Notes under the pieces: model-generated | Told to the model about the DNA's origin: nothing | The model's input: only the letters and a program-made list of their open reading frames with translations | Databases searched by the model: none | Position numbers and translations under genes: made by a program | Source of the DNA: Haliea sp. | GTDB taxonomy: Bacteria; Pseudomonadota; Gammaproteobacteria; Pseudomonadales; Halieaceae | DNA length: 42,816 bases | Direction: 5' to 3' | Assembly: GCA_009937575.1 (NCBI GenBank) | Contig: JAACFI010000003.1 | Location: 1-42,816 of the forward strand | Shown: piece after piece, positions 24,839 to 31,021 of the stretch | Numbering within the stretch: the first letter of the stretch is position 1 | How the letters are laid out: the number at the start of each line of letters is the position of its first letter

Positions 24839-26245
24839 ATGGAGCAACTCTCAGGACTGGACGCAGCATTTGTCCATCAGGACAGTTCGCGCACGCCCAT
24901 GCATATCACCGGGGTGCTGGTGTACGACTGTGGCGCTGACGGCGAGTCGGCCATAGAGCTGGCGACACTGCAGGAACTGGTCGCCCAACGCCTGGCATCC
25001 TTCCCCCTGTTCAGACGCAGATTGCACCGCGTGGCAATGGGTATGGATACTCCCTACTGGGTTGACGAGGGTGAACCCGAATGGTCAACGCATATCAGCG
25101 AGTCCAATCTTCCTGAGGACAGCGGCTGGGACCGGCTGTTTAACAAAATCTCCCGCCTGCACGGCGCCCGGATGAACCTGAAAAGACCCCTGTGGGAAAT
25201 GCACCTGATCCACGGCCTCCATGATCTGCCCGGCCTGCCCCCTGAATGCCAGGCCCTGTTGTTGAAATTCCACCACTCTGCCATCGACGGTATTTCGATG
25301 GCCGCCATCATCAACGGCCTGCACCAGGTCGGGGAGGACTTGCCGCGCGAGAATGCCGGACCAATAGAGGCCCCGGGGCAGTGGGAGCTATGGACGCGGG
25401 CCCACCTCAACACGGTCGGCAGGCAGTTCAAACTCGCGGAAACCGTCAGCAACCTGGTGCCAGGGTTTCTGCGTGCGCGCCAGACCCGCCAGAAATTCAG
25501 CGACCTGCCACCGATCCATAGCAGCGCGTCGCGTTTCAACGCCCACGTCAAGGCGGGTCGCAATGCCGGGGGCGTTCTCATGCCGATGCAAGAGGTGATC
25601 GCCATCAAGCGGGCGGTGCGCCGGGTGACCCTGAACGATATCGCGGTGGCCTGCGTCGCCGGCGCCCTGAGAGAATACCTGATCCTGCACCGGAGCCTGC
25701 CCGCCAAATCGCTGGCTGCCGGCGTCCCGATCAACCTGCGGGGTCCCGGCGACGATAAAACCGGGGGCAACAAGATAGCGACCATGGTAGTGGGGCTCGC
25801 CACCCACGTCGCTGACCCGGTCGAACGCCTGCGACTGGTACACCGCTACGCTGTTGCGGGCAAGAAGCAGATCGACGCACTGGGCAGCGGCACCGTCATG
25901 GATATCAGCGACAGCCTGGCGCCGGCGATGCTGGCGGAGGGCATTCGCACCATGGCCTGGGCGACCCGGATCGCCGAGATGCCAGTTCCCTTTCACACCA
26001 TGGTCTCCAATGTGCCCGGTCCCGGGGCACCAATATGCCTGGAAGATGCCAGGCTGGTTGTACCCCTGGGCTTTGGCCCGGTGCGGGACAACATGGGCCT
26101 GTTCCACATCGTCAGCAGCAGTGACAGTATGATGTCGGTCTCTTTCAGCGCCTGTGGCAAGTTGCTGCCCGACCCGCAGTTTTACCAGCAGTGCCTGCAC
26201 AACGCCTTCGCCGCGTTGCTCGGACGGGCCCTGAGCCAGGCCTGA
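24839..26245 (+). CDS. WS/DGAT-family acyltransferase, copy 3
   Basis: 468 residues. The N-terminus E-Q-L-S-G-L-D-A-A-F-V-H-Q and P-M-H-I-T-G-V-L-V-Y are classical for wax ester synthase/DGAT, more so than in the two copies at the left of the window. Active-site motif HHSAIDG at residues 145-151, N-D-I-A-V-A-C-V-A-G-A-L in the second half, and the SNVPGPG motif near residue 386. No ribosome-binding site is obvious before the ATG, and the transcript would start close to it. It is followed 154 bp later by a phasin-like protein gene, which fits a wax ester/TAG storage role. Confidence 0.93.
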   Translation: MEQLSGLDAAFVHQDSSRTPMHITGVLVYDCGADGESAIELATLQELVAQRLASFPLFRRRLHRVAMGMDTPYWVDEGEPEWSTHISESNLPEDSGWDRLFNKISRLHGARMNLKRPLWEMHLIHGLHDLPGLPPECQALLLKFHHSAIDGISMAAIINGLHQVGEDLPRENAGPIEAPGQWELWTRAHLNTVGRQFKLAETVSNLVPGFLRARQTRQKFSDLPPIHSSASRFNAHVKAGRNAGGVLMPMQEVIAIKRAVRRVTLNDIAVACVAGALREYLILHRSLPAKSLAAGVPINLRGPGDDKTGGNKIATMVVGLATHVADPVERLRLVHRYAVAGKKQIDALGSGTVMDISDSLAPAMLAEGIRTMAWATRIAEMPVPFHTMVSNVPGPGAPICLEDARLVVPLGFGPVRDNMGLFHIVSSSDSMMSVSFSACGKLLPDPQFYQQCLHNAFAALLGRALSQA

Positions 26246-26296
26246 TCCGGGCATCACCGACCATCCAATAAATTAAACCAGCCCTGTTGCGCGGAG

Positions 26297-26320
26297 AAAT
26301 TAGGGGGAACATTCTAATTT
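26297..26320. repeat. Inverted repeat upstream of the phasin-like gene
   Basis: Perfect 7-bp arms AAATTAG (26297-26303) and CTAATTT (26314-26320) around a 10-bp centre, 80-100 bp before the phasin-like ATG. Two direct copies of ACTGGCCA (26341-26348, 26358-26365) follow. Both could be regulatory sites; the hairpin lacks a T-tract and is not a terminator. Confidence 0.35.
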
Positions 26321-26399
26321 TGCCGGGTATCTTGGCTGACACTGGCCACAGACGAGTACTGGCCAACAACCAGAACCGCTTAAATGAAGGAGATCTGTC

Positions 26400-26831
26400 A
26401 TGGCGACACAAAAGAAAGCTGCTGCAAAGAAACCCGCTGCCAAGAAGGCACCGGCCCGCAAGACCACGGCCCGCAAGGCTGCACCGAAGAAGTCCGAGGA
26501 CTTCACCATCAGGGATTCTGCCGAGAAGGTAGTCAACATCTACCTGGGTGTCATCGCCAAGGGTATCGACACCGTGCAGGACAACATCGAATCTGCCCGC
26601 AAGGAAAATGAGAAGCGCATGAAGGACCTGGAGAAGCGCGGTGCCAAGTTCCGCAAGGAACTGAGCAAGCGCGTCGAGGGTTTCGAAGTGTCTGAACTGG
26701 TCGACGACACCAAGGATCGTTTCGAGAAGATCCAGGACGAAGCCAAGGCCCAGTTCGAGAAGGTTCAGGACCAGGTGGAAGAAGCCGTAGACAACGTGCG
26801 CGACCGTCTGAAGACCGATAAGGCCGCCTGA
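26400..26831 (+). CDS. Phasin-like protein with histone H1-like Lys/Ala/Pro-rich N-terminal tail
   Basis: 143 residues. Residues 1-31 are a basic low-complexity tail of A-A-K-K-P and A-R-K repeats resembling the histone-H1-like tail of PhaF/AlgP-type proteins. Residues 35-140 are predicted amphipathic helix and coiled coil (repeated K-x-x-x-F-E-K-I-Q-D-E, F-E-K-V-Q-D-Q-V-E-E-A-V-D), as in granule-binding phasins. In PhaF the basic tail is C-terminal; here it is N-terminal. It is expected to coat hydrophobic granules and may bind DNA through the tail, which would link storage inclusions to the nucleoid (inference). AAGGAG at 26387-26392 is 7 nt before the ATG, and a strong terminator follows, indicating a well-expressed monocistronic gene. 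The WS/DGAT just upstream suggests wax ester/TAG rather than PHA inclusions. Confidence 0.75.
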   Translation: MATQKKAAAKKPAAKKAPARKTTARKAAPKKSEDFTIRDSAEKVVNIYLGVIAKGIDTVQDNIESARKENEKRMKDLEKRGAKFRKELSKRVEGFEVSELVDDTKDRFEKIQDEAKAQFEKVQDQVEEAVDNVRDRLKTDKAA

Positions 26832-26857
26832 ATCGCTAATCGCAGCGGCTGACGAAC

Positions 26858-26890
26858 ATCCCGGCAGCTCCTGCTGTCGGGATTTTTTTT
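26858..26890 (+). terminator. Rho-independent terminator after the phasin-like gene
   Basis: ATCCCGGCAGC (26858-26868) pairs with GCTGTCGGGAT (26873-26883) around TCCT, with one G-T wobble, followed by a run of T residues. Confidence 0.9.
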
Positions 26891-26906
26891 GCCCGGGACC
26901 AGGCTA

Positions 26907-27704
26907 TTACCGCCCCTGCCATTCGGGTTTACGCTTTTCCAGGAAGGCGTTGAGGCCCTCGCGAATGTCCTCGCTCTTCATCATCACCTCCAGGCATTCG
27001 AACTCGCCCGCTTCCTGGGCTGCCTGGGCCTCGGGTACACCGGCGTAATTCAGCCCTCCCAGCACACACTGCTTGGTGGCCTGCACCGCCAATGGCGCAC
27101 AGCGCATGATGCGCTGGGCCAGCTTGTGAGCTGCCGACATCAGTTCGCCCTGGGACACCACCTCGGCCACCAGGCCCAGATCCCCTGCCCTGGCCGCGTC
27201 GATGGAGGACGCCGTTAGCAGCAGGTTCATGGCAGGTTTGAGGCCAATTTCCCGGGCCAGGCGATGCATGCCTGTGGCCACGGCCGCGGTGCCGATCTTG
27301 GGCTCGGGCAGGCCGAAGATGGCGTTGTCACTGGCAACAATGATGTCGCAGGACAGGGCCACCTCGAAACCACCACCGAATGCGATACCGTTGACCGCGG
27401 CGATAATGGGTTTATTGCAGGTGGTGCGGTTGGTCATACCACCGTAACCGCTGGCGGGCATCTGGTAGTCTTCCTCGGTCTGCGCCTCGGCCATCACGCT
27501 GATGTCGCCACCGGCGCAGAAGGCCGCGTCGCCGGCACCGGTAATAATCGCCACCCACAGTTCATCATCGGCCTCGAATGCATCCAGCGCATGCGCCATC
27601 TCGTGGCTGGCGGCGGGGCTGATGGCGTTCATCACATCCGGGCGATTGATGGTCAGGGTAAACAGGTGCCCGTCGCGCCTGGTGGTAATGTACTGGTAAT
27701 CCAT
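26907..27704 (-). CDS. Enoyl-CoA hydratase/isomerase family protein
   Basis: The ATG at 27704 is chosen because GAGGA lies 8 nt upstream and the protein then starts in the normal crotonase fashion (M-D-Y-Q-Y-I-T-T-R-R-D-G-H); 265 residues is family length. Oxyanion-hole motifs are AFCAGGD (61-67) and the N-G-I-A-F-G-G-G-F-E segment (105-114). Glu134 in GLPEPKIG fits the first catalytic Glu of hydratases; the position about 20 residues on, where the second Glu usually lies, is not acidic, so it may be an isomerase or other crotonase-fold enzyme. It starts 1 bp after the nitroreductase stop and is surely cotranscribed with it. Confidence 0.9.
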   Translation of the reverse strand: MDYQYITTRRDGHLFTLTINRPDVMNAISPAASHEMAHALDAFEADDELWVAIITGAGDAAFCAGGDISVMAEAQTEEDYQMPASGYGGMTNRTTCNKPIIAAVNGIAFGGGFEVALSCDIIVASDNAIFGLPEPKIGTAAVATGMHRLAREIGLKPAMNLLLTASSIDAARAGDLGLVAEVVSQGELMSAAHKLAQRIMRCAPLAVQATKQCVLGGLNYAGVPEAQAAQEAGEFECLEVMMKSEDIREGLNAFLEKRKPEWQGR

Positions 27705-27705
27705 A

Positions 27706-28386
27706 CTAATGTTCCTCGAATCCATGAAAGCTGGCGTAATCGTCGAGTGCCGCGCGCGGCTGGCGAATGTCTGCCCCCGCATCACCCGGATCAGCGTAGC
27801 CCAGCGATATGCCGGCCATCACCATCTCGCTTTCGTCCAGGCCCAGGGCGTCCCTGATGGTCGGTGCCCACATCTGCCATGAGGCCTGCGGACAGGTCGC
27901 CAGGCCCCTCTCCTGCGCCAGCAGCAGAATGCTCATGATAAACATGCCCACATCCATCATCTGCGACTCCGCCAGGCTGCGGTCCATGGTCACCACGAGG
28001 CCGACAGGCGCATTGAAAAATGACAGGTTTTTAGCCCCCTGGGCGAAGCGGGCCGGCTTGTCGTCGCGGGCGATGCCCAGTGCGTTATACATCCGCTCGC
28101 CACAATCGGCCCGCCGGCCGCGCCAGGGGTCCTGTAATCCCTCCGGGTACATGCGAATATCCGCCGCCTCGCCCGCGGGTTGCGTGGCGGCGGTGGCGTA
28201 TACCGCCTGTATCAGCGCCTCCCGGGCACTGCCAGTGACAGCGTGGACTTTCCAGGGCTGGAGGTTACCGCCTGAGGGGGCGCGCCCGGCCAGTTCGAGG
28301 ATCTCCCTCAGTACGGCGGGATCCACCGGCTGCTGTGTGAATGCGCGCACAGACTGGCGCGATTGGATGGCGTTGCTGACGTTCAT
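27706..28386 (-). CDS. Nitroreductase-family FMN-dependent oxidoreductase
   Basis: 226 residues. The N-terminus S-R-Q-S-V-R-A-F (9-16) and A-P-S-G-G-N-L-Q-P-W-K (36-46) are the FMN-binding signature of the family; L-A-Q-E-R-G-L-A-T-C-P-Q-A-S-W and S-L-G-Y-A-D-P match the second half. These enzymes reduce nitro groups, quinones or enones with NAD(P)H; the physiological substrate is unknown. GAGGA lies about 10 nt before the ATG. It is the first gene of a two-gene operon with the enoyl-CoA hydratase. Upstream on the same strand is a small ORF ending in the loop of an intrinsic terminator, which suggests attenuation control. Confidence 0.9.
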   Translation of the reverse strand: MNVSNAIQSRQSVRAFTQQPVDPAVLREILELAGRAPSGGNLQPWKVHAVTGSAREALIQAVYATAATQPAGEAADIRMYPEGLQDPWRGRRADCGERMYNALGIARDDKPARFAQGAKNLSFFNAPVGLVVTMDRSLAESQMMDVGMFIMSILLLAQERGLATCPQASWQMWAPTIRDALGLDESEMVMAGISLGYADPGDAGADIRQPRAALDDYASFHGFEEH

Positions 28387-28472
28387 ATCGTTGTATCCTC
28401 GAAGTCGCCGCGGCCCGGAGCGCCGGCCGCGCCATCCATGACTCTCGCGGCATACCGTCCATCCATGGACAT

Positions 28473-28502
28473 AAAAAAAGGCCGTACCAACTAGGGTACG
28501 GC
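28473..28502 (-). terminator. Intrinsic terminator/attenuator upstream of the nitroreductase operon
   Basis: Read leftward: GCCGTACC (28502-28495), loop CTAGTT, GGTACGGC (28488-28481), then C and seven T residues (28479-28473). A perfect 8-bp stem plus U-tract on the same strand as the nitroreductase gene, 86 bp before its start. It would end any transcript begun in the intergenic region unless antitermination occurs. Confidence 0.82.
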
Positions 28503-28568
28503 TGAGGGGGACCCGAACGGGAAATGAAATTTCGTAGGTGACATTCTACTTCTAGCTGTCAACTCCAT
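28491..28568 (-). CDS. Putative 25-residue leader peptide
   Basis: ATG at 28568 to TAG at 28493-28491. The product begins MELTARSRM, has a Phe-rich centre (K-F-H-F-P-F-G) and ends S-P-S-A-V-P. Its last codons form the 5' arm of the terminator and its stop codon sits in the hairpin loop, so a ribosome at the end of the ORF would cover the 5' arm. A C-terminal Pro before the stop is a feature of some arrest peptides such as TnaC. There is no ribosome-binding site; a possible promoter (TTGGGT-N17-AATAAT, leftward, -10 at 28582-28577) would make the mRNA nearly leaderless, or translation could start at the internal Met9. I do not recognise the peptide family. Confidence 0.42.
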   Translation of the reverse strand: MELTARSRMSPTKFHFPFGSPSAVP

Positions 28569-28646
28569 GGCAGAGAATTATTGACTATTGCGGTGAATCA
28601 CCCAAGAACGTCGACACTCACATTTATAAACATTTTCATTCAACTT

Positions 28647-28675
28647 TTGCGCCCCAGAACCCATTTGTCTATAAA
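28647..28675 (+). promoter_or_regulatory. Candidate sigma-70 promoter for the flavoenzyme gene
   Basis: TTGCGC (28647-28652), 17-bp spacer, TATAAA (28670-28675). The predicted transcript would carry a 5' leader of about 75 nt before the ATG at 28756. Confidence 0.5.
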
Positions 28676-28755
28676 TATGGCTGTTGCGGTTCTGTGCCTG
28701 TGGCCAGACCCGATTAGTATGGGCTGTCATCAATTTCCTTACTCGGAATCACCAA

Positions 28756-30885
28756 ATGTCGCAGACCTACAACCACCTCATGTCCCCCGGCCACATCGGT
28801 CCCATGGAACTGCGCAATCGTATTGTCCTGGCTGCTATGGGCTCCAATTTCGCTGACGAAAACGGCCACTGCACCGAGCGCCTGATTGCCTATTACGAGG
28901 CACGCGCCCGGGGCGGCGCAGGCCTGCTGGTACTGGAGACTTCCGCCGCCTGTTATCCCAGTGGCGCGACCATGCCCAATATGATCGGTTTCTCAAAGGA
29001 GGAATTCCTCCCCGGGTTGACCGAACTGGCCGATCGGGTGCACCAGCACGGAGCCAAGATCGTCGCCCAACTCTGCCACGGCGGCAAGATGGCCCAGGAA
29101 GATACTGCCGCCGGGCGGGAGATCCCGATGCCGAGCCTGATGAAACCCGGCTTCAGCGACATGTTCAATGTGCTTACCCAGGAAGAAATCGGTCATTTCA
29201 TCAAGGCCGCGGGCCCCGACGGCAAGGGGCCCCAATACTACGAAATGACACAGCAGCACATCGACGAGACGGTAGCCGGATTTGCCAGCGCCGCGGCCCT
29301 GGCGGAGAAAGCGGGTTTCGACGGCGTGGAACTGCATGCCGGCCACGGCTACCTGATCGCCGCCTTCCTCTCACCGTACACCAACAATCGTACCGACGGC
29401 TATGGCGGCTCCCGGGAAAACCGCGCGCGCTTCCTGCTGGAAATCATCGCCGCGGTGCGCGAGGCCACCTCGGAAGATTTCACCATAATGATACGCCTGG
29501 ATGCGAAAGAGTACCGGGTGGAGAACGGCATCGAACTGGAGGATTGCCTGGTAACAGTCAAACTGGCAGAGAAAGCCGGGGTCCACGCGATCGACGTCAG
29601 CGCCTATGGCAACACCGCCCACGCCATCGCCTTCACCGAGGCTCCCCTGGTCCACGAACCGGGGGGGTTCATAGATTTCGCCCGAGCGGTCAAGAAGGCG
29701 GTCAGCGTACCTGTCATCGGCGTCGGGCGAGTGGAACCGGAGGTGGGCGAACAATGTATCGCCAATGGTGACTTCGACTTCCTGGCCATGGGCCGCAAAC
29801 TGCTGGCAGATCCCGACCTGCCAAACAAATTGGAGGCAGGAACACCGGAAGCGATCCGCCCCTGTATCTATTGTTATATCTGTGTCAGCAAGATTTTCAT
29901 CAACCAGCCCATGTGCTGTGCGGTCAACCACAGCATGGGGCGCGAGTACGAAGGCGATATCATCGCGCGCAGTTCCGACAGCAAGAAAGTACTGGTGGTC
30001 GGTGGCGGGCCCGGCGGCATGGAGGCCGCGCGTATGCTGGCTGAAAAAGGCCACCAGGTCAGCCTGTGGGAGAAAGACAGGGATCTGGGCGGTACCGCCC
30101 GCATCGCGGGGCTGGCTTATGAGCCCAACGAACGCCTGGTGAATTACCTGTCCACCGCGGTCAGGGATCTGCCCATTGACCTGCATACCGGCAGGGCTGC
30201 CACCCGCGAAAGCATTCTAGCGGAACAGGCGGACCACGTGGTCCTGGCCACCGGTGCCCTGCGTATTGCCCCGGAGATCCCCGGCAAGGAGCAGAAACAC
30301 GTGTTCGACGGCGAGGAACTGCGCGGTGTGCTATTTGGTACCAATCCGCAAGCCGCGGCCAAGCTGAACCCTCTCTACCGCCTCATGCTCACTGCGGCCC
30401 GCCTGACCCAGATGTTGCGCAGCATCAAACTGCTGCGCTTCATGAGCAAGATCTGGATGCCTATCGCCGACGAGGTGGTGGTCATCGGCGGTGGCCTGGT
30501 GGGATTGGAGTTGTCCGAGTATTTGGTTGAACGCGGGCGCAAGGTCACCATCCTGGAACCGGGCCCTTCCCTTGGGCCCGAACTGGCCATCGTTCGTCGC
30601 GCCCGGGTATTGCACATGCTCAGGGAACACGGTGTCAACATCCAGCGTGGCACTCGCATTGACCGGATCGAGGCGGATCGCGTGGTCTACACTCAGGATC
30701 AGGAAGAGAAATCGCTGCCCTGCAAACAGGTCATCATCGCTATTGGCGCCGAGGCCGATGACAGCCTGGAGCAGCAACTGGCTGACGGTGGTAGCCAGGT
30801 GCACCGCATCGGCGACTGTCGCGACAAGAGCTTTATCGACGGCGCGATCCTGGATGCGCGCAAGTTGGTGCAGCAGATTGGTTAG
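28756..30885 (+). CDS. OYE-family NADH:flavin oxidoreductase / 2,4-dienoyl-CoA reductase-like multidomain flavoenzyme
   Basis: The ATG at 28756 is chosen over an upstream TTG; 709 residues. Residues 1-370 form an Old Yellow Enzyme TIM barrel (S-P-G-H-I-G-P-M-E-L-R-N-R-I-V, G-V-E-L-H-A-G-H-G-Y-L-I-A-A-F-L-S-P with the His pair, and NNRTDGYGGS). A Cys cluster (RPCIYCYIC followed by CCAVN) follows for a 4Fe-4S centre, then two Rossmann motifs (VVGGGPGG and VVIGGGLVG) for FAD and NAD(P). This is the architecture of FadH, trimethylamine dehydrogenase and bile-acid/steroid enone reductases. The substrate is probably an enoyl- or dienoyl-CoA or a cyclic enone. The third Cys is spaced C-x2-C-x2-C, one residue shorter than I recall for FadH. 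Confidence 0.93.
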   Translation: MSQTYNHLMSPGHIGPMELRNRIVLAAMGSNFADENGHCTERLIAYYEARARGGAGLLVLETSAACYPSGATMPNMIGFSKEEFLPGLTELADRVHQHGAKIVAQLCHGGKMAQEDTAAGREIPMPSLMKPGFSDMFNVLTQEEIGHFIKAAGPDGKGPQYYEMTQQHIDETVAGFASAAALAEKAGFDGVELHAGHGYLIAAFLSPYTNNRTDGYGGSRENRARFLLEIIAAVREATSEDFTIMIRLDAKEYRVENGIELEDCLVTVKLAEKAGVHAIDVSAYGNTAHAIAFTEAPLVHEPGGFIDFARAVKKAVSVPVIGVGRVEPEVGEQCIANGDFDFLAMGRKLLADPDLPNKLEAGTPEAIRPCIYCYICVSKIFINQPMCCAVNHSMGREYEGDIIARSSDSKKVLVVGGGPGGMEAARMLAEKGHQVSLWEKDRDLGGTARIAGLAYEPNERLVNYLSTAVRDLPIDLHTGRAATRESILAEQADHVVLATGALRIAPEIPGKEQKHVFDGEELRGVLFGTNPQAAAKLNPLYRLMLTAARLTQMLRSIKLLRFMSKIWMPIADEVVVIGGGLVGLELSEYLVERGRKVTILEPGPSLGPELAIVRRARVLHMLREHGVNIQRGTRIDRIEADRVVYTQDQEEKSLPCKQVIIAIGAEADDSLEQQLADGGSQVHRIGDCRDKSFIDGAILDARKLVQQIG

Positions 30886-30989
30886 GGTGCGGTAGCGACT
30901 GTACAACCGATCCAAATTCCCACTTAGGGTCGGCTGCAGCAGACCTGGCCGGTAAATCGTGTGTGCAGCGCACCCTACAGCCGGCCCTA
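30883..30989. repeat. Two interleaved inverted repeats (pseudoknot-like) upstream of the DUF3604 gene
   Basis: Arm A TAGGGTGCG (30883-30891, starting at the flavoenzyme stop codon) is the exact complement of A' CGCACCCTA (30969-30977). Arm B TAGGGTCGGCTG (30925-30936) complements B' CAGCCGGCCCTA (30978-30989) with one G-U pair. The order A-B-A'-B' is interleaved, and A' and B' abut exactly. B can also pair with A' through TAGGGT/ACCCTA, so alternative folds are possible. It lies 33 nt before the DUF3604 ATG. Confidence 0.5.
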
Positions 30990-31021
30990 GATACCCGACA
31001 GGAACCACAGCGAAACCAGCT

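Larger units (their letters stand above)
28387..28755. other. 369-bp divergent intergenic region with leader ORF, terminator and promoter
   Basis: Separates the leftward nitroreductase operon from the rightward flavoenzyme. It holds, leftward, a 25-codon ORF (28491-28568) and an intrinsic terminator (28473-28502); rightward, a good promoter (28647-28675). Each is listed separately. About 85 bp between the terminator and the nitroreductase start show nothing recognisable. Confidence 0.7.

Noticed and set aside
28503-28530. tRNA T-arm-like sequence (GTTCGGGTCC, leftward) near the nitroreductase leader
   Set aside because: The flanking bases cannot form a 5-bp T-stem and no acceptor, D or anticodon arms are present.
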